DNA of 64,000 bases from Enoplolaimus lenunculus. Lineage: Eukaryota; Nematoda; Enoplea; Enoplida; Thoracostomopsidae. This document shows, piece after piece, positions 42,201 through 43,972 of the stretch. Under the pieces are notes generated by a model. That model was not told where the DNA came from, searched no databases, and saw nothing but the letters and a program-made list of their open reading frames with translations. Position numbers and translations under genes: made by a program. The stretch lies in NCBI GenBank assembly GCA_030248215.1, contig JASANG010003262.1, positions 216,921 through 280,920 of the forward strand, in the 5' to 3' direction. Within the stretch, counting starts at the first letter, position 1; every line of letters begins with the position of its first letter.

Positions 42201-43509
42201 TAAATATTTTCAAAGAGGAAAGCAATATTTTTTCGGGGCGAGGAGAGCTGAGCCCCTCTGGCTTCTGCTGGCGACGGGTCCAAATACGAGTTTAGGTTCC
42301 TTGCCTGCAAAAAACTACTGGCAAGTTTAAGTGAGATTTCAGAAACTCGGCCATTAACTGCGAGTACTGCAAAGACCAGCTGCTGTCCATCCTAGCACTT
42401 ACCAGGAGGTTTAGCCCCATACTCATTGATTTCTTCCAATTTTTCAGCCCGTCCGTGAACAACCAGCGGTTGCTGTTGCGCGTCGCTAACAGCAGCCGCG
42501 ATATTTTTAGCAACTTTATTCAAATCAGTATTCCTTTGAGTCAATTCTGCGCTATTAAGCGGTTGAGTAGAAGGCGTTTCGTGTGAAGCATCGCGTTTTC
42601 CACCCCCAGGAGGTTCTTGCGCATCAACCATGGGTAGCGTGTCAGCCCCGGTTCGGTTCAGCTCTGGCGGCGGGGCAGGGAACGTATCATAGCCGGCGTA
42701 AGCAAGAGAGCTACGTTGACTTGGTCCACCTAGAGAATTCGTCGGGCCGACAGATCCGGTTCGTATGCTATCAGAATCGAGTTCCGCAAGCGGAGCCGGA
42801 GGCAAAGGAGGCGGCGGTGGGAAATCGGAGTCCAATTCGTCGTAGAGCGGTTCTGACGGTTTGCGAGGCGTCACTTTGGGGGTTGGTTTTTGAGGCACGG
42901 CATAATGAGGGTCAAATTTGACGGCGCTGTTGTCAAAAAGTGGAGCTGCCGTTGGTGCTATTGAAAGCGTTGTCGTTGCAAGTAAATCAACCTGAAAAGA
43001 TAACAAAAAAATCATTAAAATCAATAATTTACTATTCAATGCATAGACTTGATGTTTGTGAAATGGTTGAGGGATGATGGTCGATTTAAAATATACACTG
43101 TAAATAGTTGTTATATATCCGAGACATATGCAACTTCCACAATATCATGCGTACACCAGGTAACTTTTGAGGAGGTAGTGTCACGGACACTGAAGCTTTT
43201 GAGCAGTACATCGTTACATATGAATGAAACAGGTTTCTTCAAGTCATTGAAGAGACCTGCGTTCCCTTGGCCACCATCTGGAGACGTCATCTTATACCTT
43301 GGCGTACACTTGGAAAACGATTCACAAACTTACGTACCTGAGAACTTGCAGCAGTCACGGGGGCACTTTGAGTTGTTGCCACATACGCTGAATCATTAAA
43401 CGTCGCTGTGGTCGATACTCCTGTTGTTACAGGAGGTTTAAATTGAGTTGAAAGTGACATCGAAGACGAATCTTCTTCAATTGAACGTTGACTTTGAAGT
43501 TTAGAGGAT
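9159..43509 (-). CDS. MPDZ: Multi-PDZ scaffold protein, MUPP1/PATJ family, C-terminal part (26 exons, 7 PDZ domains)
   Basis: Twenty-six minus-strand exons join with consistent phases and, after allowing for three small indels in the 37.5-39.8 kb exons that are absent from the duplicate arm, give about 1465 residues ending at a TGA at 9159. Seven PDZ domains occur in the order and with the signatures of MUPP1 PDZ7-PDZ13; the last ([35 protein letters not shown]) is nearly identical to the family. MUPP1 and PATJ organise tight-junction and cell-polarity complexes beneath the membrane through PDZ binding to C-terminal tails. Carboxylate-binding loops read SLGI, RLGL, GYGI, GLGL, GLGL, PLGM and GLGF. 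PDZ7, 10 and 13 have His at the start of helix 2, predicting class I ligands. The N-terminal L27 and PDZ1-6 region is missing because the sequence folds back at about 44 kb. A polyglutamine linker precedes PDZ12. MPDZ versus PATJ is not resolved; the number of C-terminal PDZs favours a MUPP1-like protein. Confidence 0.93.
9530..9680. repeat. Degenerate CpG-rich MITE fragment in last MPDZ intron
   Basis: Contains GTATGACGCTGTACTTGCGG, GGTGCCGTACCGCATG and TGGTAGCGGACGAC, words of the CpG-rich MITE seen whole at 22398-22549 and 31641-31806. Ends are not clear. Confidence 0.45.
9711..9925. repeat. GAGTTGATT-rich MITE, copy 1
   Basis: Starts CACTGTAAATTCCAATGAGT. The inside consists of inverted GAGTTGATTAATCAACTC-like words and includes ACATTAACTCACTGTGAGTT. 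The right end is truncated compared with 39452-39671. Confidence 0.6.
10309..10637. repeat. GAGTTGATT-rich MITE, copy 2
   Basis: Left end CATTGTAAATCCCAGTGAGT pairs with right end CTTGCAATTTACAGTG. At about 330 bp it is longer than the other copies and appears to have an internally repeated segment. Confidence 0.65.
10873..11098. repeat. MITE with CCCGTATTCTCAAATG-type ends, copy 2
   Basis: Left end CGTATTCTCAAAAATAACAC, right end CACATTGAGTATACGGGCC; the ends are inverted repeats. Internal words such as GCGATAGATTTTCAAACTG are shared with the other copies. It lies in the last MPDZ intron. Confidence 0.7.
11454..11605 (-). CDS. MPDZ: MPDZ exon 25 of window: end of PDZ12
   Basis: [20 protein letters not shown] and [17 protein letters not shown] close PDZ12; the linker [14 protein letters not shown] follows. 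The 3' boundary is uncertain: a GTTCGT donor after 11454 keeps phase with the last exon, while a GTAGTG alternative at 11450 does not. Confidence 0.85.
11780..11878 (-). CDS. MPDZ: MPDZ exon 24 of window: PDZ12 core
   Basis: 99 nt, 33 codons: [20 protein letters not shown] and [13 protein letters not shown]. The carboxylate-binding loop is PLGM and strand 2 is short; this domain is the most divergent of the seven. Donor GTAAGA, phase 0. Confidence 0.9.
11935..12205 (+). mobile_element. TTAA-flanked (piggyBac-like) MITE carrying a tRNA-like promoter, copy 1
   Basis: TTAA at both borders; inner ends CCCCTTCTCACATTGAG and (reverse complement of the right end) CCCTTTCTCACAAGAAT share about 12 bp of inverted repeat. 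TTAA duplication and CCC-type ends are typical of piggyBac elements. The centre (12085-12160) reads ATTGCTGAGTGGTGATGG ... CTGGAGTTCGAATCCTAGC, resembling tRNA A and B boxes. A second copy of identical length lies inverted at 17438. There is no transposase frame. Confidence 0.75.
12206..12496. other. Intron sequence, nothing recognised
   Basis: Right-hand part of the intron between MPDZ exons 23 and 24. AT-rich; the open frames here overlap the MITE and have no coding signature. Confidence 0.5.
12497..13057 (-). CDS. MPDZ: MPDZ exon 23 of window: polyglutamine linker and PDZ12 strand 1
   Basis: 561 nt, 187 codons, acceptor ATTTTTAG, donor GTACTG. After [19 protein letters not shown] comes a Gln-rich tract of about 75 residues, broken by Leu, Pro, His, Lys and Glu and containing a pure run of about 24 Gln from mixed CAA/CAG codons. 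A Ser/Thr/Asn-rich linker follows and then DLIAVQIVK, strand 1 of PDZ12. Frames on both strands over the repeat read polyCys, polyVal, polyAsn and polySer; these are shadows. Confidence 0.9.
13290..13515. repeat. Degraded CCCGTATTCTCAAATG MITE, copy 3
   Basis: Core words AGTTAGCGATAAGTTTTCAA and AACTGACGAACACCTGTACT, and a right end TGCTATACACGTTTGAAAAT, match the family; terminal GGGCCCG bases are lost. It sits in the intron between MPDZ exons 22 and 23. Confidence 0.55.
13672..13743 (-). CDS. MPDZ: MPDZ exon 22 of window: end of PDZ11
   Basis: 72 nt: [20 protein letters not shown] followed by PSPP. It closes PDZ11 with VLRVGRL, as in MUPP1 (VTLEVGRIK). Phase 0 at both ends. Confidence 0.9.
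14029..14145 (-). CDS. MPDZ: MPDZ exon 21 of window: PDZ11 middle
   Basis: 117 nt: [20 protein letters not shown] and [19 protein letters not shown], almost identical in motif to MUPP1 ([24 protein letters not shown]). Helix 2 begins with Gln, as in the vertebrate domain. Confidence 0.95.
14416..14502 (-). CDS. MPDZ: MPDZ exon 20 of window: PDZ11 start
   Basis: 87 nt: [20 protein letters not shown] and QPGVFISEV. It corresponds to [20 protein letters not shown] of MUPP1 PDZ11. Acceptor TTTTCAG, donor GTAAGT. Confidence 0.94.
14520..15010. repeat. Mixed repeat: TTAGGC-MITE head and a minus-strand GTAGTGACC-type element
   Basis: GGACTGTAATAGAGTAAGCT at 14520 is the head of the TTAGGC MITE, truncated. 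From 14607 the sequence (GTCGTGACCTAAATAGAAG ... AATAATAGCAGGTACCATC) is the reverse of the element at 8137-8586. Confidence 0.55.
15090..15240. repeat. (ATT)n microsatellite
   Basis: An imperfect then perfect run of TTA triplets, the pure part starting near 15180. It reads as polyIle in one frame, which is not coding. It is intronic between MPDZ exons 19 and 20. Confidence 0.9.
15331..15480 (-). CDS. MPDZ: MPDZ exon 19 of window: end of PDZ10 and linker
   Basis: 150 nt, 50 codons: [20 protein letters not shown] and [12 protein letters not shown], matching MUPP1 LRQTPQRVRLTLYRD. His starts helix 2 (class I). The short linker [17 protein letters not shown] leads into PDZ11. Confidence 0.93.
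15482..16367. other. Intron between MPDZ exons 18 and 19
   Basis: AT-rich non-coding sequence. Apart from an unassigned open frame at 15563-15808 with no recognisable domain, I see nothing in it. Confidence 0.4.
16368..16492 (-). CDS. MPDZ: MPDZ exon 18 of window: PDZ10 core
   Basis: 125 nt: [40 protein letters not shown]. It matches MUPP1 PDZ10 ([23 protein letters not shown], a nearly exact counterpart). Acceptor TGTTTCAG, donor GTACTC. Confidence 0.94.
16512..16820. repeat. CpG-rich MITE, one whole copy next to a partial copy
   Basis: 16636-16820 is bounded by GGTGGCGCTATACT and AGTATAGCGCCACCC, perfect inverted ends. Inside are repeated CCGTTCGTCGCC / GTCACCGTTCGTCACC words around a palindromic centre. 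16512-16635 (GCGACGCTATACTTTTTATT, CGTCATCCAGCGTCGTCCG) is a left half of the same family. Confidence 0.7.
16994..17095 (-). CDS. MPDZ: MPDZ exon 17 of window: linker and PDZ10 strand 1
   Basis: 102 nt: [20 protein letters not shown] linker, then [11 protein letters not shown], strand 1 of PDZ10. The donor GTATTA splits the Gly codon of the GLGL loop. Confidence 0.88.
17438..17708 (-). mobile_element. TTAA-flanked (piggyBac-like) MITE carrying a tRNA-like promoter, copy 2
   Basis: Reverse-oriented partner of 11935-12205, also 271 bp including both TTAA sites. Ends CCCTTTCTCACATGAATAT and, on the other strand, CCCCTTCTCATATAGAGTT. The tRNA-like segment is on the minus strand (CATTGGAGTTCAAATCC near 17505-17520; TAGCTGAGTGGTGATGG near 17535-17555). 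It sits in the MPDZ intron between exons 16 and 17. Confidence 0.75.
17722..17854 (-). CDS. MPDZ: MPDZ exon 16 of window: end of PDZ9 and linker
   Basis: 133 nt: [20 protein letters not shown] completes PDZ9, then a Gln/Asn/Ser-rich linker ([17 protein letters not shown]). One base is carried over to the next exon to make Cys. Confidence 0.88.
18088..18295 (+). repeat. TTAGGC-carrying MITE, copy 2
   Basis: GGCCCATGTAATGATCAGGG at left, CCCCTGTTCTTTACATTAGCC at right. The head GTAAGCTTAAGCTTTAGACT is followed by two TTAGGC clusters separated by AATAAACACATTCTTACAC. Intron between MPDZ exons 15 and 16. Confidence 0.8.
18368..18442 (-). CDS. MPDZ: MPDZ exon 15 of window: PDZ9 strands 4-5
   Basis: 75 nt: [20 protein letters not shown] and MPSSQ. 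The usual GDxI motif appears as GHQVLAVNG, and helix 2 begins with Ser, so a non-class I pocket is expected. Phase 0 at both ends. Confidence 0.9.
18594..18730. repeat. MITE with CCCGTATTCTCAAATG ends, compact copy
   Basis: CCCGTATTCTCAAATGCGTA at left and CACATTTGAGAATACGGGC at right form a clean inverted pair around a 100-bp core (TGCAATTGTAGATCTCAAAA). It is the shortest complete copy and useful as a family reference. Confidence 0.8.
18814..18995 (+). repeat. TTAGGC-carrying MITE, copy 3
   Basis: Left GGCCCATGTAAAAATTATGT, right GTACTATACATTGGC. More diverged than copies 1 and 2 but with the same head (AGTAAGCTTAAGCTTTATGC) and TTAGGC clusters. It lies less than 600 bp from copy 2. Confidence 0.75.
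19055..19156 (-). CDS. MPDZ: MPDZ exon 14 of window: PDZ9 core
   Basis: 102 nt. It encodes [20 protein letters not shown] and [14 protein letters not shown], with the carboxylate-binding loop GYGI. Acceptor TTTGCAG, donor GTAATA. Confidence 0.9.
19465..20215. repeat. CCCGTATTCTCAAATG MITE split by about 640 bp of inserted DNA
   Basis: Left half GGGCTTGTATTTTCAACTGT, then GTATAGCGCCCATCACCA; right half TATCACTTATTGGCGATAGA, then ACACATTTGAGAATACG. Between them (19503-20135) is AT-rich DNA rich in TTTTTAAAAAT and CGTCGACGG words, possibly another element. Intron between MPDZ exons 13 and 14. Confidence 0.5.
20290..20364 (-). CDS. MPDZ: MPDZ exon 13 of window: linker and PDZ9 strand 1
   Basis: 75 nt, 25 codons: [20 protein letters not shown] then IRLKK, which is strand 1 of PDZ9. 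Acceptor ATTTTAG, donor GTAGAA. Confidence 0.84.
20455..20600. repeat. A/T low-complexity tract
   Basis: Almost pure A and T with repeated AAAATTAAAATT words; probably slippage-derived. Intron between MPDZ exons 12 and 13. Confidence 0.8.
20623..20764 (-). CDS. MPDZ: MPDZ exon 12 of window: PDZ8-PDZ9 linker
   Basis: 142 nt, acceptor TTTCTAG, donor GTAAAA. It encodes [20 protein letters not shown], a [14 protein letters not shown] stretch and an acidic end (NDERESDDH). No domain is recognised; it is retained because phases fit both neighbours. Confidence 0.8.
20765..21250. other. Intron between MPDZ exons 11 and 12
   Basis: No domain, exon or element is recognised. A stretch near 21020-21120 is less AT-rich but has no open frame with coding character. 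Confidence 0.4.
21251..21351 (-). CDS. MPDZ: MPDZ exon 11 of window: end of PDZ8
   Basis: 101 nt. It encodes [20 protein letters not shown] and [10 protein letters not shown]. Helix 2 begins with Glu-Asp-Asn instead of His, so this is not a class I pocket. Phase 2 out, completed by the next exon to Arg. The intron before it (on the minus strand) holds a 17-19 bp minisatellite. Confidence 0.9.
21360..21798. repeat. Minisatellite, 17-19 bp unit AATTAACAAAAATTACTG
   Basis: About 24 tandem copies of AATTAACAAAAATTACTG(G). Alternation of ACTGAATT and ACTGGAATT units, and AAACTACTG variants, suggests higher-order duplication of unit pairs. It starts directly at the acceptor of MPDZ exon 11, so the polypyrimidine tract borders the array. 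Confidence 0.9.
21799..22191. other. Intron remainder between MPDZ exons 10 and 11
   Basis: Non-coding AT-rich sequence; nothing else recognised. Confidence 0.4.
22192..22298 (-). CDS. MPDZ: MPDZ exon 10 of window: middle of PDZ8
   Basis: 107 nt. It encodes [20 protein letters not shown] and VELGDILLE, the strand 3 to strand 4 part of PDZ8, parallel to IGDELLEINN in MUPP1 PDZ8. Phase 1 in, 0 out. Confidence 0.9.
22398..22549. repeat. CpG-rich MITE, complete copy
   Basis: Left end GAGTTGCGTTATACTTAATT, right end GAGTATAACGTAACC are inverted. The inside is a near-perfect palindrome (CCGTCGTCGTCCATCACCGT against ACGGTGACGGACGGCGCCGG). Its GC-rich body stands out in an AT-rich intron. Confidence 0.8.
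22709..22807 (-). CDS. MPDZ: MPDZ exon 9 of window: start of PDZ8
   Basis: 99 nt, acceptor TTTTTCAG, donor GTAAGT. It encodes [20 protein letters not shown] and [13 protein letters not shown]: strand 1, RLGL loop and strand 2 of PDZ8. It enters with two bases of a Lys codon whose first base closes exon 8 near 37.6 kb, which supports the very long intron. Confidence 0.88.
23279..23357. repeat. CpG-rich MITE, short copy
   Basis: AGGGTTGCGCTATTTTTGAC at left, AAAAGTATAACGCAACCCT at right; only about 80 bp, containing GACGAACGGCGCC and GTCACGGCGCCGCACGTC. Confidence 0.8.
23393..23618. repeat. CCCGTATTCTCAAATG MITE, copy 6
   Basis: Left GGGCCCGTATTCTCAAAAAT, right ATTTGCAAATATGGGGCTC. Core words GTTAGCAATAGGTATTCAAA and CCGAATTTTAAACTTC match the family. 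Confidence 0.65.
23955..24312. repeat. GACAACTTGTCG repeat element with internal tandem duplication
   Basis: Ends (TTCGTCGCCTGACAACTTGT and, in reverse complement, ACTCGTCGACAGACAACTTGT) are inverted. Inside, a unit of about 66 bp (ATGATTTTTCCGACATTTTG ... GTCGTCCCGACAACTTGTCG) occurs in two tandem near-identical copies plus a third diverged one. The open frames here come from the repeat. Confidence 0.7.
24515..24730 (-). repeat. tRNA-derived SINE, family 2, copy 1
   Basis: On the minus strand the head reads GACCACATAGCGTAGTGG then TAGCATACTTG (A box) and GAAGTTCGATTTCGAGCG (B box). The 5' tag (GTGCACGGTAAAGTGTATA) is shared with 39145-39355. Confidence 0.7.
24731..25480. other. Part of the long MPDZ intron, nothing recognised
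   Basis: AT-rich, no exon with flanking splice sites and phase 1, no clear repeat ends. Confidence 0.4.
25492..25951. repeat. Foldback element, two arms of about 220 bp around a 25-bp loop
   Basis: 25492-25711 is the reverse complement of 25737-25951 with scattered mismatches. Outer ends TTTTATCCGACCCACGTTAA and TTAACGCGGGTCGGATAAAA; inner stem GGGTTCGCGGGTAATCTC / GAGATTACCCGCGAACCC is nearly perfect. There is no coding content. It is either a foldback-type DNA element or a head-to-head pair of a solo repeat. Confidence 0.85.
26170..26299. repeat. CpG-rich MITE, diverged copy
   Basis: GGTTGCGCTATACTTTACTG at left and GATTATAGTGCAACCACC at right; weaker internal palindrome (GCCGGACGTCGCTGTGCGCC). 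Confidence 0.65.
26541..26674. repeat. CpG-rich MITE at the visible outer limit of the palindrome
   Basis: AGGGTGGCGTTATACTTTTG at left, AGCATATCGCCACATCTT at right, with GACGTCCGGCGCCGTCC inside. It lies just left of the last base (26674) that can be matched to the window's right end. Confidence 0.7.
27612..27772. repeat. GGTTGCACCCTG element, uninterrupted copy
   Basis: GGGTGCAACCGGAATTTTCA at left, AATTTCGGTTGCACCCTG at right; inverted ends, CCGG-rich core (AAACCGGATAGTGAAAAAT). Confidence 0.7.
27827..28067. repeat. GAGTTGATT-rich MITE, copy 3
   Basis: ACAGTGTTAAGTCCCAGTTG at left, CACTGGAATTTACAGTGTTA at right. The mirror copy is near 62603-62845, with several substitutions between the two. 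Confidence 0.7.
28657..28846 (+). repeat. TTAGGC-carrying MITE, decayed copy 4
   Basis: Head GACAGAGTAAGCTAAAGCTT, tail GGCTTAAACTTAGGAATATG then CTTACCACTGCTACACCC. Terminal repeats are eroded. Mirror near 61800-61985. Confidence 0.55.
29345..29660 (-). repeat. GTAGCC-type repeat with an inserted TTAGGC MITE
   Basis: 29345-29491 holds the GCCTCTCCTAGAAGATG, ACCTTGCTTGTAAGTCATTG and CCTCCTGAATT words of the GTAGCC family. At 29492-29660 a reversed TTAGGC MITE (GGCCAATGTTACTTTCAGGG ... AAAAGTAACATGGGC) follows. Mirror near 60990-61310. Confidence 0.6.
30000..30243 (+). repeat. TTAGGC-carrying MITE, expanded copy
   Basis: GAGTCAGCTTAAGCTTTAGA head; three TTAGGC clusters; AATATGCTTAGGCTTTGCGC is duplicated, showing internal array growth; tail ACTACTGTTACGGCCC. 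It is the longest copy (about 240 bp). Confidence 0.7.
31095..31430. repeat. GTAGCC-type element interrupted by a TTAGGC MITE
   Basis: Left flank (CCCATAACAAAGGGGGGCGG ... AAAAGTTTCACTCC) and right flank (CGAAAATTTTCAACCTTACT ... TGTATGCTCCTCCTGAAAA) belong to one element; 31165-31361 between them is a whole TTAGGC MITE (GCCCCATGTTACTTTAAGGG ... CCCTTAAAGTAACATTGGC). A clear nested insertion, mirrored at about 59225-59555. Confidence 0.7.
31641..31806. repeat. CpG-rich MITE, long complete copy
   Basis: AGGGTAGCACTATACTTTTG at left, AGTATACCAAAACCCT at right. The interior is a tandem of GTCCGTCAACGTCCGTCACC-like words with a palindromic centre (ACGAGTTACTCGTGT). Mirrored at 58842-59007. Confidence 0.8.
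31851..32027 (-). repeat. TTAGGC-carrying MITE, reversed copy
   Basis: GGCCCATGTTTAGAAAAATG at left; reversed array (CCTAACC, TCTAAACCTAAGC); right end GCCTGTTCTATACATTTGC. Mirror at 58620-58800. Confidence 0.65.
32387..32545. repeat. GTAGCC-type MITE
   Basis: CCGTAGCCAGCTCACATTGC at left and CCCTTTGGCTACGGACTGGC at right are inverted. The body contains TTTTCAGGAGAGGCATACAT, GACTTACAAGCAACGC and GGGCTGAATCCCCCTGG. Other copies: 36890-37050, 39875-40036, 42112-42280 and mirrors. Confidence 0.7.
33583..33995. repeat. 27-bp minisatellite with 137-bp higher-order repeat
   Basis: Units of the form ATACTCCTGTAAACCTTTGC plus CCCACTT (27 bp, with 29-bp AAAAA variants), about 15 copies. Five consecutive unit types recur with a 137-bp period (from 33725 to 33862). 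Because 27 is divisible by three, frames stay open and read YTPVNLCPT repeats, which are not a protein. Mirrored at 56655-57065; noisy extra copies in the centre. Confidence 0.9.
35927..36150. repeat. CCCGTATTCTCAAATG MITE, copy 8
   Basis: ACCCGTATTCTCAATCGTAT at left, GCTATACGCATTTGAGAACA at right. Internal GAATAAGTGAACGCTGATGT and GTGCGAATTTTGAGATCTGC are a mirror pair around the middle, so the whole unit is close to a palindrome. Confidence 0.7.
36380..36573 (-). repeat. TTAGGC-carrying MITE, reversed complete copy
   Basis: GGCCAATGCATAGAACCGGG at left, CGCGCCTGATCTTTACATGGG at right. CCTAAGCCTAAGCCTAACC clusters, then TAAAGCTTAAGCTTACTC head in reverse. Mirror at 54069-54265. Confidence 0.8.
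36892..37052. repeat. GTAGCC-type MITE with candidate target duplication
   Basis: Body AGCCAGCTCACCTTGGTTGA ... GACACTCCGTTGGCTTCGGG. The word GCATGCT lies on both sides (36874 and 37053), a possible target-site duplication, though GCATGC is itself palindromic. Confidence 0.6.
37311..37400. repeat. Partial GTAGCC-type repeat
   Basis: CCTGTAGCCAGTTCACATAG, TTTTTACGAAGGGCATACAT and CAATGACTTACAAGCAAG match the family; the right half is missing. Mirror at 53245-53340. Confidence 0.55.
37555..37662 (-). CDS. MPDZ: MPDZ exon 8 of window: polar linker (2-nt long copy)
   Basis: 108 nt here, 106 nt in the mirror exon 52989-53094. Only the mirror version joins in phase to both neighbours: [20 protein letters not shown], then [15 protein letters not shown] and a split Lys codon shared with exon 9. 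The extra AA here sits in CGTCACAAGATT. It is followed by the 14.7-kb intron. Confidence 0.8.
38174..38490 (-). CDS. MPDZ: MPDZ exon 7 of window: Pro/Thr-rich linker (1-nt short copy)
   Basis: 317 nt here versus 318 nt in the mirror exon 52163-52480, which reads cleanly: [33 protein letters not shown], an AAAEA...TTTTTTTTS low-complexity stretch and [10 protein letters not shown]. The missing C lies in a CCCCC run. The polyThr stretch is encoded by an ACA repeat at 38300-38345 whose other frames read polyGln and polyAsn, so shadow frames abound. Confidence 0.85.
38820..39095. repeat. Repeat with CCCGCGGGTA palindromic words
   Basis: CAGAGTGGGACAATAACCGC and ACCCGCGCTTACCCGCGGG at left; GCGGGTATACCTGTGG and TTACCCACTTCCAACTCTG at right. 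Its AGAGTGGGA...ACCCGCG motif also forms the inner stem of the foldback at 25492, so the two are related. Mirror at 51560-51835. Confidence 0.5.
39145..39355 (+). repeat. tRNA-derived SINE, family 2, copy 2
   Basis: GACCACATGATGCAGTGGTT then GGTAGCATGACTGAC (A box) and CCGAGGTTCGATTCCTGG (B box, a strong match). The tail CAAAACTTCAAACACTGG is shared with 24515. Mirror at 51300-51515. Confidence 0.75.
39452..39671. repeat. GAGTTGATT-rich MITE, complete copy 4
   Basis: CACTGTAAATTTCAGTGAGT at left, CTCTTAGAATTTGCAGTG at right. The inner GTTAATGTTTACTGATATTA segment and inverted GAGTTGA words are shared by all copies. It lies just past the donor of MPDZ exon 6. Confidence 0.8.
39705..39811 (-). 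CDS. MPDZ: MPDZ exon 6 of window: end of PDZ7 (1-nt short copy)
   Basis: Encodes [20 protein letters not shown] and NPVRFQVQS, with His at helix-2 position 1 (class I). This arm has 107 nt; the mirror exon 50838-50945 has 108 nt and stays in frame. The missing base lies in a TT pair within the FQVQ codons and breaks the frame here, most simply a sequencing deletion. Confidence 0.9.
39875..40036. repeat. GTAGCC-type MITE, copy near exon 5
   Basis: GAGTCCGTAGCCAAGCGAGG at left, CCTGGCTACGGGTCTGTC at right, with CGATTTTGCTTGTAAGTCAT inside. Mirror at 50612-50775. Confidence 0.7.
40397..40564 (-). CDS. MPDZ: MPDZ exon 5 of window: middle of PDZ7
   Basis: 168 nt, 56 codons. It carries an insertion of about 28 residues in the loop after strand 2 ([16 protein letters not shown]), then [16 protein letters not shown] and [13 protein letters not shown]1 PDZ7 also has an extended loop here. 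The mirror copy 50082-50249 has the same length and reading. Confidence 0.92.
41135..41290 (-). CDS. MPDZ: MPDZ exon 4 of window: start of PDZ7
   Basis: 156 nt, 52 codons, acceptor ATTTTAG and donor GTAAGA. The first half is linker ([17 protein letters not shown]); then [20 protein letters not shown] gives strand 1, the SLGI carboxylate-binding loop and strand 2 of PDZ7. It matches the [13 protein letters not shown] segment of MUPP1. The mirror exon at 49358-49513 is intact as well. Confidence 0.92.
41727..41935 (-). CDS. MPDZ: MPDZ exon 3 of window: Ser/Thr-rich linker
   Basis: 209 nt, phase 1 in and 0 out. It encodes [20 protein letters not shown], a basic/serine patch ([14 protein letters not shown]) and [14 protein letters not shown]. 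No domain is recognised. A 94-bp tandem duplication lies immediately beyond its acceptor. Confidence 0.83.
41938..42125. repeat. 94-bp tandem duplication beside MPDZ exon 3
   Basis: The block beginning GTACGAAATGAAATAAAGTT starts at 41941 and again at 42035, practically without difference. The first unit abuts the exon 3 acceptor (minus-strand CTTTAG); the second has CTTTGGC there. Both units are present in the right arm (48540-48712). Confidence 0.9.
42112..42280. repeat. GTAGCC-type MITE in the exon 2-3 intron
   Basis: CCCGTAGCCAGCTCGACATG at left, GCCCCTCTGGCTTCTGC and GACGGGTCC at right; internal GTCTTACAAATGGTGC replaces the usual GACTTACAAGCAAGG. Confidence 0.55.
42403..42991 (-). CDS. 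MPDZ: MPDZ exon 2 of window: proline-rich linker
   Basis: 589 nt between acceptor TTTTCAG and donor GTAAGT. The linker contains [19 protein letters not shown] followed by [13 protein letters not shown], a polyproline run next to acidic residues that could bind SH3, WW or EVH1 domains (inference), then a helical Gln/Asn-containing tail ([20 protein letters not shown]). The reading frame is open throughout. It leaves in phase 1, completing a Gly with exon 3. Confidence 0.85.
43338..43509 (-). CDS. MPDZ: MPDZ exon 1 of window: Ser/Thr-rich linker
   Basis: Acceptor AATTGTCAG, donor GTACGT; 172 nt, entering with one base of a split codon. It encodes [19 protein letters not shown], then a Thr/Ser/Ala-rich stretch ending APVTAASSQ. 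It is the most upstream exon available. The mirror exon 47160-47329 is damaged, so the left-arm copy is the better reading. Confidence 0.82.
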
Positions 43510-43604
43510 CTGACAATTTAAAAATTTTGCAATTACAAAAGTATCCTGTAACAAAGAATGCAAATGAGATAAAAATACTAGAAAATTTTCAAACTGTTGA
43601 TAAT

Positions 43605-43785
43605 ATACAATTAAAAATTAAGCCTAAGCCAAAGCGTAAAAATGAGCTTATAATAATGCCTAAGCTTAAGCCAAAGCATAAGCCTAAGCTTATACCTAAG
43701 CCTAAGCAAAGAAATAAGTATAAAGCTAAAGTTTACACTATTACGGTTCCACACAAAAACGTTCCGCCCCTGATCCTTATGTGGT
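43605..43785 (-). repeat. TTAGGC-carrying MITE, reversed copy at the inner arm end
   Basis: AAATTAAGCCTAAGCCAAAG at left; clusters CCTAAGCTTATACCTAAGCC; right end CGTTCCGCCCCTGATCCTTA. It produces a long Lys/Pro-rich open frame (43488-43820) that is not a gene. Mirror at 46875-47060. Confidence 0.65.
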
Positions 43786-43972
43786 ATGAAGTGCTCAAGG
43801 CATTAATCAAGGCTAAATAAATGCAATTTTAGACTTACTGGTAAAATTTTGGGAAATCTCTGAAATGTAAAACAATAATACTCTAAATACGGCATTAATA
43901 TAAAAGAAATCCTAATCATTTGATTAACGTGGCGTCGACGTCAGTAAAAGATTCTTTTCAGACGGTAATAAG

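Larger units (their letters stand above)
26674..43972 (+). repeat. Left arm of a giant inverted repeat
   Basis: Every landmark pairs with its reverse complement in the right arm; for most of the length the paired coordinates add to 90641-90648, drifting to 90674 at the outer end. Examples: MPDZ exon 4 41135-41290 with 49358-49513, exon 5 40397-40564 with 50082-50249, a frame at 29108-29299 with 61349-61540. Identity is high, with small indels and some clustered substitutions (for example 29020 versus 61630). Confidence 0.97.

Noticed and set aside
43488-43820. Lys/Pro-rich 110-residue frame
   Set aside because: It is the reversed TTAGGC-type MITE read through; it overlaps the edge of an MPDZ exon on the other strand.
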